Counted from the stretch's first letter, positions 7,518 to 17,026 are shown. The stretch: DNA of 64,000 nucleotides from Kingella sp. (in: b-proteobacteria) (GCF_030527935.1 NZ_JAUMZV010000001.1:62001-126000); one strand, 5' to 3'. Numbers and translations are program-made. Notes: generated by a model not told the origin, from the sequence alone.

Positions 7518-8194
7518 AAGCCAAAAACCATACGAACTTTAATCACCATTGCTTCCTGCTACGAAAAAGAAATAACAGGCATCAACCACTCTTACCATGC
7601 CGTGTTCAAAAAAACGTCTTTTTCAAATCCAGACGATGAAAAACGGTTCAACCATTTCTTCCAGCAAAACCAAGCCATTTTTGCCAGACAATTATTCAAT
7701 GGCTTTATCCCATTTGATTGTTCATCGCAAAAAGGGCAAATCACCCTATTCCCGGCGCAAAAAGGGCTAAAAGAAATAGATTTCTTGCGCATTTGCCCAA
7801 GAAAAGCAGGTATTTGGGTCGCCCTATCCGAAAAAGCATGGTGCATCTTGGCAAAATTTAATCTGCCGCCTACTCATCGCATACCCGTTCGCGTTGATGG
7901 GTTTTGCGCAGCAATATTATTTGATTGGCTTTCCTATGATAACGACCGATGCCATAGACTTTACGCCATCTGAATTTATCCACATCAGCAGTCGTGAAAT
8001 CGTGCGCTACGACAATCATCAAGCGTAATTTATTTGATATTGCGCCCAGCAAAATCGTTATTCGCGGGTATGGCTATGATGTGCTGAATATGGCGACGCT
8101 TTATGAGTTGAGTGTCGCGCCTGAAATCATTAAAGAATTTACAGCGCATGGCTGCGTGGGTATCACCAAGCGAAATGCGGTGTTGGTTGAATAG
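7518..8194 (+). pseudogene. Frameshifted gene of unknown function
   Basis: Three overlapping frames add up to one plausible protein. Frame A runs from about 7518 to 7973 and includes FKKTSFSNPDDEKRFNHFF. A second frame gives GFAQQYYLIGF, ITTDAIDFTPSEF and IHISSREIVRYDNHQA over about 7894-8028. A third (to 8194) gives NLFDIAPSKIVIRGYGYDV and ends in TKRNAVLVE. Two frameshifts, near 7890 and 8028, are needed. No ATG with a Shine-Dalgarno sequence starts frame A; a GTG lies at 7602. I do not recognise the family. It sits just downstream of the ketosynthase-like gene and may be debris of a former accessory gene. Confidence 0.6.
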
Positions 8195-8277
8195 CAAGGG
8201 ATTTTGTACTATTCTGGGTTTTCAGGCTGCCTAAACGTGGCTGGTGTTATGATGCGCATTTTTTGGAATGGAACACG

Positions 8278-8712
8278 ATGACCAAACAAAACAAATGGCT
8301 GCTGGCGGCGGCGTTGCTGCTGGTGTTTGCGGGGCTAAAAGTGGCGATGCTGGGCTGGTGGCAAAGTAGGCAGCCTGAAAATGGGGCGGCGGCGGTGCAA
8401 TGCGATGTGTTGGCGGCAGGTTGCCCGTTTTTGCAGGGGGCGACGCTGCGGCTGCGTGGTTTAACCAGCACCAAATCGGCGTTTACCATAGAAGCGGTGG
8501 GCGTGCCCAGTGGCGTGCAATCGCTGTCGGCTTCGTTTCGCATGGATGGCATGGAGATGGGGTTTAACCGTTTTGATTTGGCGAAACAGGGGGATGGAAG
8601 CTGGCGGGCGGAACGGGTGTATTTGCCGCTGTGCACGGCGGGGCGGCATGATTGGGTGGTGGTGTGGCAGGCGGATGGGGCTGGGTTTCAGGCGGGGTTT
8701 CAAACGCAGTAG
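8278..8712 (+). CDS. Hypothetical membrane-anchored protein, 144 aa
   Basis: I do not recognise the family. The start at MTKQNKWLLAAALL is preferred over an ATG five codons upstream, because GGAA is better placed before it. A single N-terminal transmembrane helix (residues about 6-25) is followed by RQPEN, encoded by a DUS. The extracytoplasmic domain of about 105 residues contains two Cys pairs (QCDVLAAGCPF and a later LCTAG). The strand-rich pattern could be an immunoglobulin-like periplasmic domain. It stands alone between decayed genes. Confidence 0.65.
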   Translation: MTKQNKWLLAAALLLVFAGLKVAMLGWWQSRQPENGAAAVQCDVLAAGCPFLQGATLRLRGLTSTKSAFTIEAVGVPSGVQSLSASFRMDGMEMGFNRFDLAKQGDGSWRAERVYLPLCTAGRHDWVVVWQADGAGFQAGFQTQ

Positions 8713-8840
8713 CGGGGGCGCAAAAAATAGGATAGGCAGCCTGCGGAGTGTAGCGGAGTTGCGAAGCTAAAAGGGTTAAGCGTTTTAGCTTCGCAGAAGC
8801 GCGTAAACTCGCTTTCAGGCTGCCTAATCTATTGCCTAAT

Positions 8841-9425
8841 CTATTGTTTTATCCGGCATGCGGCATTGGGAAACGCCGCCACCACGAGCTGCGCCAGTTT
8901 ATCGGGCAAGCCAATAAACAGCGTGCAAGTACTGTCCCAGCAAACGATTTCAAACAGGGCTTGCGGATGCTGCGGCTGGGCGTTTGGCTGCCAAAAATCG
9001 GGGCTTCCGGCATCAGGCAAAATGCTCAAATCTATTTCGGCATCGGGCGCAAAGGCGGAAAACACGCCCCAAATGTATTGCTCATACGGATGCTCGCGTA
9101 GCCAACGTTCCAATTCTGCGCCAACAAAAACGGATGGGTCGGCAAAAGTATTGTCGTCATTGCGTTCAATGTGGTTTACCAGCTAGCGATGCTGTCGGCA
9201 GGTTTCCCAGCCCAAAATTTCCATCATCCCATGCATATTGGTGTAATAACGGATGCTGGGTTCGCTCTCCAAAATCAGGTTGTGCGTGGCTTGCTGCGGC
9301 AAGGGGTTGGCAAGCGCGTAGGGCGATGGCGTGGCGGGAATGGCTGGGCCGCGAATAAGGTGCATGATTTTTTGATGCCAAGCGGCATCGGCTGAAATTT
9401 CGTTTTCAGGCTGCTATGATGTCAT
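8841..9425 (-). pseudogene. Gene of unknown function broken by two in-frame TAG codons
   Basis: Read on the minus strand, an ATG at 9425 has a strong AAGGAG upstream but meets TAG at codon 4 (9416-9414). The same frame continues through QPENEISADAAWHQKIM and WETCRQHR to a second TAG (9185-9183), then through NHIERNDDNTFADPSVF and FEIVCWDSTC to a stop at 8841. Without the two TAG codons the product would be about 193 residues. I do not recognise the family. Both TAG codons could come from CAG by a single C-to-T change. Confidence 0.65.
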
Positions 9426-9506
9426 TTGTTTACTCCTTATTCTGTTTACTCAAATAGGCAGCCTGAAACGCTTAACCCCGCTTTCAGGCTGCCTATTGCG
9501 CATGGC

Positions 9507-10181
9507 TTACCGTTTGTTCAACTTCGCCGATAGCCAGTTGCCCGTGCTTTGGATAATCACCACCATCACGGTCAGCAACACCACCACCGCCGCCATCACA
9601 TCGGGCATATAGCGTTGATGCCCATAGCGAATGCCCAAGTTGCCGATGCCGCCGCCGCCAATTAAGCCCGAAGCCGCGCTTTCGCCCAAAATGGCAATCA
9701 TCAAAATGGTGATGCTCAACACCAAACCCGAACGCGCTTCGGACAGCAATACTTTAAAAATAATCGTGCGCGGCGATGCACCCATTGCTTGCGCCGCTTC
9801 CACCACGCCGCGCGGCACTTCTTTCAGGTTTTGCTCCACCAGCCGCGCAAAATAAAAACTGGCGGCAATGCTGAGCGACACGCTGGCGGCGAACGGCCCA
9901 AACGATGTGCCCACAATGGCGCGGGTGAGCGGCATCACCACAATCATCAAAATCACAAACGGAAACGAGCGCATAAAGCTCACCAGCGTGCCAAGAATGC
10001 GATGCACGGGGCGGTTGGCAAAAATTTGCCCGTGCGCGGTGGTGTACAGCCAAATGCCGAGCAGCCCGCCCACAATAATGCCCGCGGCGGACGACACGCT
10101 TATCATAATCAGCGTTTCGCCAATGGCTTGGTAGAACTCGGGGAGCAGGGATTTTAGGTTGTCTAGTGGGGATGGGTTCAT
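9507..10181 (-). CDS. metI: Methionine ABC transporter permease MetI
   Basis: A 224-aa inner-membrane permease with five predicted helices and the conserved EAA-type loop EAAQAMGASPRTIIFKVLL that contacts the ATPase. SFPFVILMIVVMPLTR and GGGGIGNLGIRYG are characteristic of MetI in D-methionine uptake systems. The ATPase gene metN lies upstream on the same strand but is separated by a broken gene of about 1 kb. No metQ binding-protein gene follows, as it would in a normal metNIQ operon. Confidence 0.93.
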   Translation of the reverse strand: MNPSPLDNLKSLLPEFYQAIGETLIMISVSSAAGIIVGGLLGIWLYTTAHGQIFANRPVHRILGTLVSFMRSFPFVILMIVVMPLTRAIVGTSFGPFAASVSLSIAASFYFARLVEQNLKEVPRGVVEAAQAMGASPRTIIFKVLLSEARSGLVLSITILMIAILGESAASGLIGGGGIGNLGIRYGHQRYMPDVMAAVVVLLTVMVVIIQSTGNWLSAKLNKR

Positions 10182-10229
10182 GGTTTGAGGTCTCTTGGGT
10201 TATGTTTACAGGATAGGCAGCCTGAAAAT

Positions 10230-11205
10230 CTATCGTAAAATCTTTTTCTCGTGCAGATATTTCACCAATTCATCATCTAGCACTTCATCAAAATCGCCAG
10301 TAAAGCGGTATCCGTTATAGGGGTCATATTCCACGATGTTTTTCAAGAATTTTGCAAAATCGCTATTTTTCTCAGCCAATTCGTAAGCCGTGGTGTAGTG
10401 TCTATTTTTTCTTTGAACTGCGCGGGCGATAGAATTTGGCTTTGGGCAATGTTTTGCGCGTCTAAATGGATGATGCCAATGCCGAAACTTTGGCTTAACT
10501 TTTGCAGCGCATCCACAAAGCCTTCATCTTGTGCCATGTCTAATGCCACCAAATAGCCTTCATTTGCCCAGCTTGAATTGCTGACGGCTTGGAAAAAGCA
10601 TTCTTTACAGTTGCCAAAATCCAAACGAATTTTCAGTTCAAACGAAAATAACTTTACTTTAATGGCAAGCGGTCAAATTTTTTGATGAAATTGAGCAGGG
10701 CTTCGTTTTCAAAATCAGTATATTCAAAATTCACAGCAACCATATCGGGATGCAACCATGCGTCTGCGCCTTTTTGGTTTTTCTTACTGCGTTCGTGAAA
10801 AATGGTGTAAGACAGCGCAGAAAAGGTGGGGCTGCTGTATAAAAATTTGCACAACAAGGGATGCAAATCGAGTTCGTGAAAATGGGTTTGGGGCGTAGTA
10901 ACGCTGGGGGCGGAAATACTGGGGGCAATAACAGGTTGCGCCGTGGCTTTTAGCACGAAATATTTGGGGCGATGGCCTTGTGTTGTAATTGGGCTATCCG
11001 CTTTTTTTGCACGTTCATATAAAAGCGCACCTACCGTGCTCCACGGTGTTTTGCCTAATGACGACACGCCTTGTTGTGCGTCGTAAAACGGAAGCTGTTG
11101 GTAAAGCTGGTTTTGCTCAATGTATTGCCAAATCTCGGATGCAGTGGCTGGGCGATTAAGTTCGGTTAGGGCTTGCAGGGCAATAGTGAAATAAGTGGGT
11201 TTCAT
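10230..11205 (-). pseudogene. HARE-HTH/HrgA-like protein (COG2958 type), frameshifted twice
   Basis: The N-terminal frame from MKPTYFTIALQAL (start 11205) carries a winged-helix HARE-HTH domain (TASEIWQYIEQNQ, PWSTVGALLYERAKK). The frame closes early at 10654, but VKLFSFELKIRLDFGNC resumes in another frame, consistent with loss of one base. A third frame then gives TAYELAEKNSDF, NIVEYDPYNGYRF and HEKKILR to a stop at 10230, consistent with a two-base gain near 10395. HARE-HTH domains often occur in restriction-related proteins. It sits between metN and metI and is probably inactive. Confidence 0.7.
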
Positions 11206-11323
11206 AAGGCAGCCTGAAAAAGGTAAACGGTTGCTGGGGTGGATATTCATGCCTCAATATAGTTTTCAGGCTGCCTTATGTATGCCACCCAAGGCAGCCT
11301 GAAACCACAGCAGGCATACCACC

Positions 11324-12061
11324 CTAATCATCGCGCAACAATTCGCGTCCAATTTCCGACTGCGCCAAAATCACGCCGTCTCGCACATCCGCCACTTCCA
11401 ACAGCTTGCCCAGATGCAGCAGCGCGGTGCGGTGGCACAGCTTGCGAATCACGCTCATCTCGTGGGTAACGATAACAATGGTTACTTGAAAGCGCGTGTT
11501 GATGTCTTGCAGGCAGCCCAGCACGCTGCGGGTGGTAATCGGGTCAAGCGCGGAAGTGGGTTCGTCTGCCAAAATCACTTTCGGGTTGGGCGCAAGCGCA
11601 CGCGCAATGCCCACGCGCTGTTTTTGTCCGCCAGAAAGCTGGGCGGGATAATGCTGGGCGCGTGCGGTTAAATCCACAATTTCCAAGCATTCTTGCACGC
11701 GCTGGGTGATTTTTGCCGCGTCCCAGCCTGCAATTTCCAGCGGAAACGCCACGTTTTCGGCAACGGTGCGGTTGCTCAACAGGTTAAATTGCTGGAACAC
11801 CATGCCGATGTTTTGCCGCGCTTGGCGCAGTTGCGCTTCGCTCATGGCGGTTAAATCTTGGTTATCAATCAACACTTTTCCTGTATCGGGGCGTTCCAGC
11901 AGGTTAATCAGGCGCAACAGCGTGGATTTGCCCGCGCCCGAGTAGCCCATCAGTCCAAAAATTTCGCCTTGATTGATGTGTAGGCTGGTGGGTTCAACGG
12001 CGGTGAACCAGCCTTTATCGCGCGTTTGGTATTTTTTGGAAACGTTGTCCAGCGTAATCAT
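11324..12061 (-). CDS. metN: Methionine import ATP-binding protein MetN
   Basis: A 245-aa ABC ATPase with Walker A GYSGAGKSTLLRLI, Q-loop MVFQQFNLL, signature LSGGQKQRVGIARAL and Walker B VILADEPTSALDP. The protein ends after the nucleotide-binding domain and lacks the C-terminal regulatory (C2/NIL) domain of E. coli MetN (343 aa). Neisserial MetN proteins are known to lack it too. Methionine feedback by that domain is therefore absent. Its permease gene metI lies about 1.1 kb downstream, beyond a broken gene. Confidence 0.93.
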   Translation of the reverse strand: MITLDNVSKKYQTRDKGWFTAVEPTSLHINQGEIFGLMGYSGAGKSTLLRLINLLERPDTGKVLIDNQDLTAMSEAQLRQARQNIGMVFQQFNLLSNRTVAENVAFPLEIAGWDAAKITQRVQECLEIVDLTARAQHYPAQLSGGQKQRVGIARALAPNPKVILADEPTSALDPITTRSVLGCLQDINTRFQVTIVIVTHEMSVIRKLCHRTALLHLGKLLEVADVRDGVILAQSEIGRELLRDD

Positions 12062-12434
12062 TTGGTTGTCTTTCAGAAATCAAAGCCCGTTGCACACAAA
12101 CGGTACAACGGGCGTGGAAGAGTTTACACGTTTAGCTGTTTGCACCCGCAAGCTGTGTCAAATCGGTGTTTGGCGTATCAAATTAAGGTTAAGGAATGTA
12201 ACGATTATTGCGGATAGTGTCAAAGCATTTTTGTTGCTATCAGTTATGCTTTTCAGGCTGCCTAATTGGTATCGCTGGGATGCAGCCTGAAAAGCGTTTG
12301 TAAAGCCCAGCCAAATATAGCGTGGCGTAATTTTCGTTATTGCGATTATAAATTGCGCCGTCTTCAAAAAAAAATATATAATTCGTCGCGTCAATAAATC
12401 AAATTTATCAACCAAACCTTAATTGGAGTTTGAA
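12062..12434. promoter_or_regulatory. Divergent intergenic region between metN and the hybrid peroxiredoxin gene
   Basis: On the metN side, the arms GCCCGTTG (12085-12092) and CAACGGGC (12106-12113) form a hairpin in the 5' leader, 24 bases before the metN start. It is a possible attenuator. On the peroxiredoxin side, TTGCGC (12353-12358) and TATAAT (12377-12382) spaced by 18 bases form a good sigma-70 promoter about 50 bases before its start. A DUS lies near 12252. I see no gene. Confidence 0.6.
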
Positions 12435-13184
12435 ATGTCTGTGCAAATCAAAACTGCTGCCGAACTAAAAGGCAAAAACGTCCCATCTGTTGTATTCCAC
12501 ACTCGCCAAGACGATGCTTGGGTGGATGTTTCTACCGATGACTTGTTCAAAGGAAAAACCGTTGCCGTGTTCTCCTTGCCCGGTGCGTTTACGCCCACTT
12601 GCTCTTCCACTCACTTGCCACGTTACAACGAATTGGCTGCCGAGTTCAAAAAACGCGGCGTGGACAGCATTGTGTGCATTTCTGTGAATGATACGTTTGT
12701 GATGAACGCTTGGTTGGCCGACCAAGAAGCGGAAAATATCACCGTTGTGCCCGATGGCAACGGCGAGTTCACCAAAGGCATGGGCATGCTGGTGAGCAAA
12801 GAGCAACTGGGCTTTGGCGACCGCTCTTGGCGTTATTCTATGCTGGTGAAAGACGGCAAAATTGAAAAAATGTTTATTGAGCCCGTTAAAGACGGCGACC
12901 CGTTTGAAGTGTCCGATGCCGACACCATGCTGAAATACATTGACCCTAAATGGGAACCGCACGAGTCTGTTTCCATCATTACCAAACCGGGCTGCCCATT
13001 CTGCGCCAAAGCCAAAGCCTTGCTGAAAGAAAAAGGCTATGCGTTTGAAGAAATCGTGTTGGGCCGTGATGCTTCCATCACTTCCGTGCGCGCGATTACC
13101 GGCAAAGCGACTGCGCCGCAAGTGTTTATCGGCGGCAAATACATCGGAGGCTGCGACGATTTGGAAGCGTATTTGGCTAAATAA
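12435..13184 (+). CDS. Hybrid peroxiredoxin-glutaredoxin (Prx5 type)
   Basis: A 249-aa fusion enzyme that reduces peroxides with glutathione. The start MSVQIKTAAELK has GGAG nine bases upstream. Residues 1-165 are a Prx5-like peroxiredoxin with the peroxidatic Cys56 in GAFTPTCSSTHLPRY. Residues about 175-249 are a glutaredoxin domain with Cys187-Pro-Phe-Cys190 and the TAPQVFIGGKYIGG substrate loop. The same fusion is known in Neisseria and Haemophilus. A promoter with TATAAT lies at 12377-12382. The 5' end faces metN, and a strong terminator follows. Confidence 0.95.
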   Translation: MSVQIKTAAELKGKNVPSVVFHTRQDDAWVDVSTDDLFKGKTVAVFSLPGAFTPTCSSTHLPRYNELAAEFKKRGVDSIVCISVNDTFVMNAWLADQEAENITVVPDGNGEFTKGMGMLVSKEQLGFGDRSWRYSMLVKDGKIEKMFIEPVKDGDPFEVSDADTMLKYIDPKWEPHESVSIITKPGCPFCAKAKALLKEKGYAFEEIVLGRDASITSVRAITGKATAPQVFIGGKYIGGCDDLEAYLAK

Positions 13185-13270
13185 TCTGGCTTTATAGGTT
13201 CTAACTTTCAAGCGGCACGACAGTTTTCTCCTCCTTTTCTGGCGTGCCCCCCGAGCAAATCTCTCCGTTA

Positions 13271-13323
13271 GGTTGTTCGGGCAGCTTAATTGTTTGAGTT
13301 AAGCTGCCCGAACAACCTTTTTT
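13271..13323 (+). terminator. Strong intrinsic terminator after the peroxiredoxin gene
   Basis: A perfect 19-base arm (13271-13289), a nine-base loop and its exact complement (13299-13317) are followed by six T (13318-13323). Unlike most terminators in this window it is not built from a DUS. Confidence 0.9.
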
Positions 13324-13419
13324 GTGTTTAGGCAGCCTGAAACCGCGTTACTCTGTTTCAGGCTGCCTTATCATTTCCGCTATAATAGACAGCCTGAAAA
13401 CCTTTTAACGAGCTATTCC

Positions 13420-13857
13420 ATGATTGCCTTAATCCAAAGAGTTACCCAAGCCAGCGTTGCCGTTGCAGGCGAAACCGTTGGCAAAATTGACCACGGCTTG
13501 CTGGTGCTGCTGGGCGTTCAACACGGCGACACGCCAGCCATAGCCGATAAACTGCTGCACAAAGTGCTGTCTTACCGCGTGTTTGCCGATGAAGCGCAGC
13601 GCATGAATTTAAATGTGCAACAAGCAGGCGGGCAGCTTTTGATTGTGTCGCAGTTCACGCTTGCCGCGCACACGCAAAAGGGCTTGCGCCCCGATTTTGC
13701 CGGCGCGGCGAAACCCGATGCAGCGCAGGAATTGTATGACTACTTTTGCGCCCAATCTGCCGCGCGCATTGCCACGCAAACGGGTATGTTTGCGGCGGAT
13801 ATGCATGTGTCGCTGGTGAACGATGGACCTGTTACGTTTTGGTTGCAAGTGTCGTAA
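13420..13857 (+). CDS. dtd: D-aminoacyl-tRNA deacylase
   Basis: A 145-aa enzyme that removes D-amino acids wrongly attached to tRNA. The start MIALIQRVTQASVAV is the usual N-terminus, and the open frame further upstream runs through DUS repeats. The catalytic blocks LLIVSQFTLAA (Ser-Gln-Phe-Thr) and VNDGPVTFWLQ (the cross-subunit GP motif) are intact. TATAAT at 13381-13386 lies about 35 bases upstream. It stands as a single gene between two DUS-rich gaps. Length matches the family. Confidence 0.96.
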   Translation: MIALIQRVTQASVAVAGETVGKIDHGLLVLLGVQHGDTPAIADKLLHKVLSYRVFADEAQRMNLNVQQAGGQLLIVSQFTLAAHTQKGLRPDFAGAAKPDAAQELYDYFCAQSAARIATQTGMFAADMHVSLVNDGPVTFWLQVS

Positions 13858-14155
13858 ACAGGGCGGCAAGTGGCGTATGGGTTTGTTTGCTGCTGTTATG
13901 CTGTTTTAGCTTCGCTACGCAGGCTGCCTTGGTGATTATCCATAGGCAGCCTGAAACGTTGTTATCACGCTCAAATTGGTTTGCATCCATTGCTGCCATC
14001 ACAACAAAATGCTTTTCAGGCTGCCTTATCCACCCACCCCCAAAGGCAGCCTGAAACCACGCTGTAATCTTCTTTCAAAAACGCCGCTAAAAGCAAAAAG
14101 CCCCGCTGGAAACACGGTATAATCGCCGTTTTTCAAGCAATACAAGGAATGGATT

Positions 14156-15628
14156 ATGCCAGCCATCAAACGAGATTTAACGCGCATTCGCCACAACACC
14201 AAAATCGTGGCAACGCTGGGACCGGGTAGCAACAATGTGGATTTGTTGCGCGATATGATTAGCATCGGCGGCGTGCACGTGGTGCGCTTTAATTTTAGCC
14301 ACGGCACGCCCGAGTTTCACGAAGAAAACGCCCGCATTGTGCGCGAAGCAGCGCGGCAGGCGGGCTTGGAAGTGGCGATTATGGCGGATTTGCAAGGGCC
14401 GAAAATCCGCGTGTCTAAAATCGCAGGCGGCAGCATTCAAGTGGAAGCAGGCGAAACCTTGCTGTTTGACGCGGCGTTGGAAGGCGAAGGCAGCCGCGAG
14501 CGCGTGGGCTTGGATTACCGCGAGCTGCCCAACGATGTGAAAACAGGCGATGTGCTGCTGCTGGACGATGGTTTGCTCACCGTTACCGTGGAAAAAGTTG
14601 TCGGCAGCGAAATCCACACCATCTGCAACAACAGCCACACGCTCAAATCCAACAAGGGCATCAACAAGCAAGGCGGCGGTTTGAGCGCGGGCGCGTTCAC
14701 CGAAAAAGATTTCCGCGATTTGAAAACGGCGGTGAAGATTGGCTGCGATTATTTGGCGGTGAGCTTTGTGAAAAACGGCGAAGATATGCACATTGCCCGC
14801 CGCGCGGTTGCCGAAGAGTGCGAAAAATTGGGCTTGCCGATTCAACCAGGCTTGGTATCCAAAATTGAGCGCATTGAAGCGATTGAAAATTTGGACGAAA
14901 TTATTTTGGCATCAGACGGCATTATGGTGGCGCGGGGCGATTTGGCGGTGGAAGTGGGTAACGCTGCTGTGCCTGCGCTGCAAAAACGCATGATTAAACG
15001 CGCGCGCGAATTGCGCCGTTTCAGCATCACGGCAACGCAAATGATGGAATCGATGATTACCAACCCTGTGCCCACCCGCGCCGAAGTGAGCGATGTGGCG
15101 AACGCGGTGTTGGACGGCACAGATGCGGTGATGTGCTCGGCGGAAACGGCTGTGGGCGCGTATCCTTTTGAAACCGTGCGCCAAATGGCGTTGATTTGCG
15201 CGGCGGCGGAGAAAGAGCAAGACACGCTGGTGGGCGTGGACGAAAGTGCCGTTACCGAAACAGGCGAAATCACCCACGCGGTCGCCAGCGCGGCGGTTTA
15301 TGTTGCCAAACAGGTGCACGCCAAGGCGATTGTTGCGCTCACCGAAAGCGGTTCGTCTGCGTTTCATGTGAGCCGTTATGGCATTTTGATTCCGATTTAC
15401 GCGCTCACGCCCAGCGAAAAAGCGCAACGGCGCATGGCGATGTATCGCGGCGTGCGTCCGCTCAATTTGACCACCAGCAAAGACCACGAAACCGCGTTTG
15501 CCGAAGTGGAAGCCCTGCTGCTTGAACGCGGTGTGTTCCAAGTGGGCGAGCAATATGTGATTACCAGCGGGCGGCGGATGCGCGAAACGGGCAGCACCAA
15601 TTCACTGGAAGTGCGGGTGGTGCACTAA
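14156..15628 (+). CDS. pyk: Pyruvate kinase
   Basis: A 490-aa glycolytic enzyme converting phosphoenolpyruvate and ADP to pyruvate and ATP. NTKIVATLGPGS and VRFNFSHG near the N-terminus, ADLQGPKIRV, the Lys-Glu region VSKIERIEAIENLDEI and MVARGDLAVEV with the metal ligands are all present. ATQMMESM and CSAETAVGAYP follow. The length matches PykA-type enzymes. TATAAT at 14118-14123 is a plausible promoter. A DUS-derived terminator follows at 15639-15670. The 298 bases before the gene hold several inverted DUS pairs and no gene. Confidence 0.96.
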   Translation: MPAIKRDLTRIRHNTKIVATLGPGSNNVDLLRDMISIGGVHVVRFNFSHGTPEFHEENARIVREAARQAGLEVAIMADLQGPKIRVSKIAGGSIQVEAGETLLFDAALEGEGSRERVGLDYRELPNDVKTGDVLLLDDGLLTVTVEKVVGSEIHTICNNSHTLKSNKGINKQGGGLSAGAFTEKDFRDLKTAVKIGCDYLAVSFVKNGEDMHIARRAVAEECEKLGLPIQPGLVSKIERIEAIENLDEIILASDGIMVARGDLAVEVGNAAVPALQKRMIKRARELRRFSITATQMMESMITNPVPTRAEVSDVANAVLDGTDAVMCSAETAVGAYPFETVRQMALICAAAEKEQDTLVGVDESAVTETGEITHAVASAAVYVAKQVHAKAIVALTESGSSAFHVSRYGILIPIYALTPSEKAQRRMAMYRGVRPLNLTTSKDHETAFAEVEALLLERGVFQVGEQYVITSGRRMRETGSTNSLEVRVVH

Positions 15629-15638
15629 CGCAGCGATA

Positions 15639-15670
15639 AAAGGCAGCCTGAAACCTATTAGGCTGCCTTT
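15639..15670 (+). terminator. DUS-pair terminator after pyk
   Basis: AAAGGCAGCC (15639-15648) pairs with GGCTGCCTTT (15661-15670) around a 12-base loop, eleven bases after the pyk stop codon. It uses a truncated inverted pair of the AGGCAGCCTGAA uptake sequence. Confidence 0.8.
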
Positions 15671-15776
15671 GTTATGACCTTGCCAAGCGCACATCAAGGC
15701 AGCCTGAAAACACGTTAACTCGTTTTCAGGCTGCTATAATCCCCCTTCCCTATTCACATCCACAGAAAGCCCCACC

Positions 15777-16559
15777 ATGAGCCGCATCGCTTCCACTTTC
15801 GCCCAACTGGGCAGCCAAAAAGCCCTGATTGCCTACATCACCGCAGGCGACCCCAATCTCGCCACCACACTCGCCATGATGCACAGCATGGCAGCCAACG
15901 GCGCAGACATCATAGAGCTGGGCATCCCCTTTTCCGACCCAATGGCAGACGGCCCCACCATCCAACGCGCAGTAGAACGTGCCCTAGCGCAACACGTTTC
16001 CCTGCGCGATGTGCTGGCGGTGGTCAAACAATTTCGCCAAAGCAACGCGCACACGCCCATTGTGCTGATGGGCTACTTAAACCCCGTACACACAATGGGC
16101 TACGAAGCCTTTGCCCAAGCCGCTGCCGAAGCGGGCGTGGACGGCGTGCTCACGGTGGACGACCCCATTGAAACCATTGCCCCGCTCCAAACCGCCCTTG
16201 CGCAGCGCGATATAGACAACATTTTTCTGGTTGCCCCCACCACCAGCGAAGCGCGGATGCAAGCCATCGCCCAGCACGCCAGCGGCTTTGTGTACTACGT
16301 TTCGCTCAAAGGCGTAACAGGCTCGGCGCAGCTTGATACAAACGAAGTCGCCGCCAAAATCGCCGTGCTGCGCCAACACATCAAGCTGCCGATTGGCGTG
16401 GGCTTTGGCATCAGCGATGCCGAAAGTGCCGCCAAAATCGCCGCCGTTGCCGATGCCGTGATTGTGGGCAGCCGCATCGTAAAAGAAGTGGAAACGCATC
16501 AGGGCAACGAAGCGCAAGCGGTGGGCGCGTTGGTGCGTGAACTCAAAGCCGCGATTTAA
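15777..16559 (+). CDS. trpA: Tryptophan synthase alpha chain
   Basis: A 260-aa enzyme that cleaves indole-3-glycerol phosphate to indole and glyceraldehyde 3-phosphate. The catalytic Glu is in GADIIELGIPFSDPMADGP, and the second catalytic acid is in DGVLTVDDP. The loop YYVSLKGVTGS and phosphate-binding GVGFGIS and VGSRIVK blocks are intact. No trpB is adjacent, and trpE lies 38 kb away, so the trp genes are scattered as in other Neisseriaceae. A TATAAT box near 15734 lies within a DUS-flanked leader. Confidence 0.97.
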   Translation: MSRIASTFAQLGSQKALIAYITAGDPNLATTLAMMHSMAANGADIIELGIPFSDPMADGPTIQRAVERALAQHVSLRDVLAVVKQFRQSNAHTPIVLMGYLNPVHTMGYEAFAQAAAEAGVDGVLTVDDPIETIAPLQTALAQRDIDNIFLVAPTTSEARMQAIAQHASGFVYYVSLKGVTGSAQLDTNEVAAKIAVLRQHIKLPIGVGFGISDAESAAKIAAVADAVIVGSRIVKEVETHQGNEAQAVGALVRELKAAI

Positions 16560-16606
16560 ATCGTCTGCACAACATTTATCTGCACGACATTTATCTACAC
16601 TACGCC

Positions 16607-16650
16607 AAGGCAGCCTGAAACCGAGTTAAATCGTTTTTCAGGCTGCCTTT
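16607..16650 (+). terminator. DUS-pair terminator after trpA
   Basis: AAGGCAGCCTGAAA (16607-16620) and its complement with extra T (16634-16650) form a long hairpin ending in a T-run. It lies 48 bases after trpA. Confidence 0.8.
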
Positions 16651-16676
16651 ATCGCGCAATTTTGCAGAACGGCGAT

Positions 16677-16990
16677 GGCTTGTCGTCGCCAGATGGTGCG
16701 AAGTGTGTAAACGTGTTCACGCATCGCTTGGCAAAGCCTGAAACCTTTGCAAAACCTGTAACCGATGGAGCGTCGGCGGCTCGCCGACATCTTGGCAAAT
16801 CATAATGCGCTGTTTAATAAATGTTGGCAACGAGCCGTCGCCGCTCCATTTTAGGTTTCAGGCTGTCATTGGGGGTTTCGCAAAGGCTTCAGCCTAATAA
16901 CGCGCGGCAAAACCAACGCAAAGGCAGCCTGAAAACGAGCGAAGCGAGTTTCAGCGAAGCTAAAACAGCATCTTAAAAATCGTTTTCAGG
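16677..16990. repeat. Intergenic repeat cluster between trpA and oxyR
   Basis: No gene is visible in 16560-17026. The main element (about 16766-16852) has imperfectly complementary ends: GGAGCGTCGGCGGCTCGCC pairs with GGCGACGGCTCG-type sequence read in reverse at 16830-16850. A related copy lies at 28345-28430 and a short one at 25313-25353. A CCTTTGCAAAACC block of the kind seen beside the dRS3 cassettes precedes it. Full and partial DUS fill the rest. Confidence 0.65.
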
Positions 16991-17026
16991 CTGCCTATTT
17001 CTGTTCGCAAGCATCAAGCCGCAACA

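Noticed and set aside
12085..12113. SAM riboswitch before metN
   Set aside because: Only one simple hairpin is visible; the multi-helix core of known SAM riboswitches is absent.
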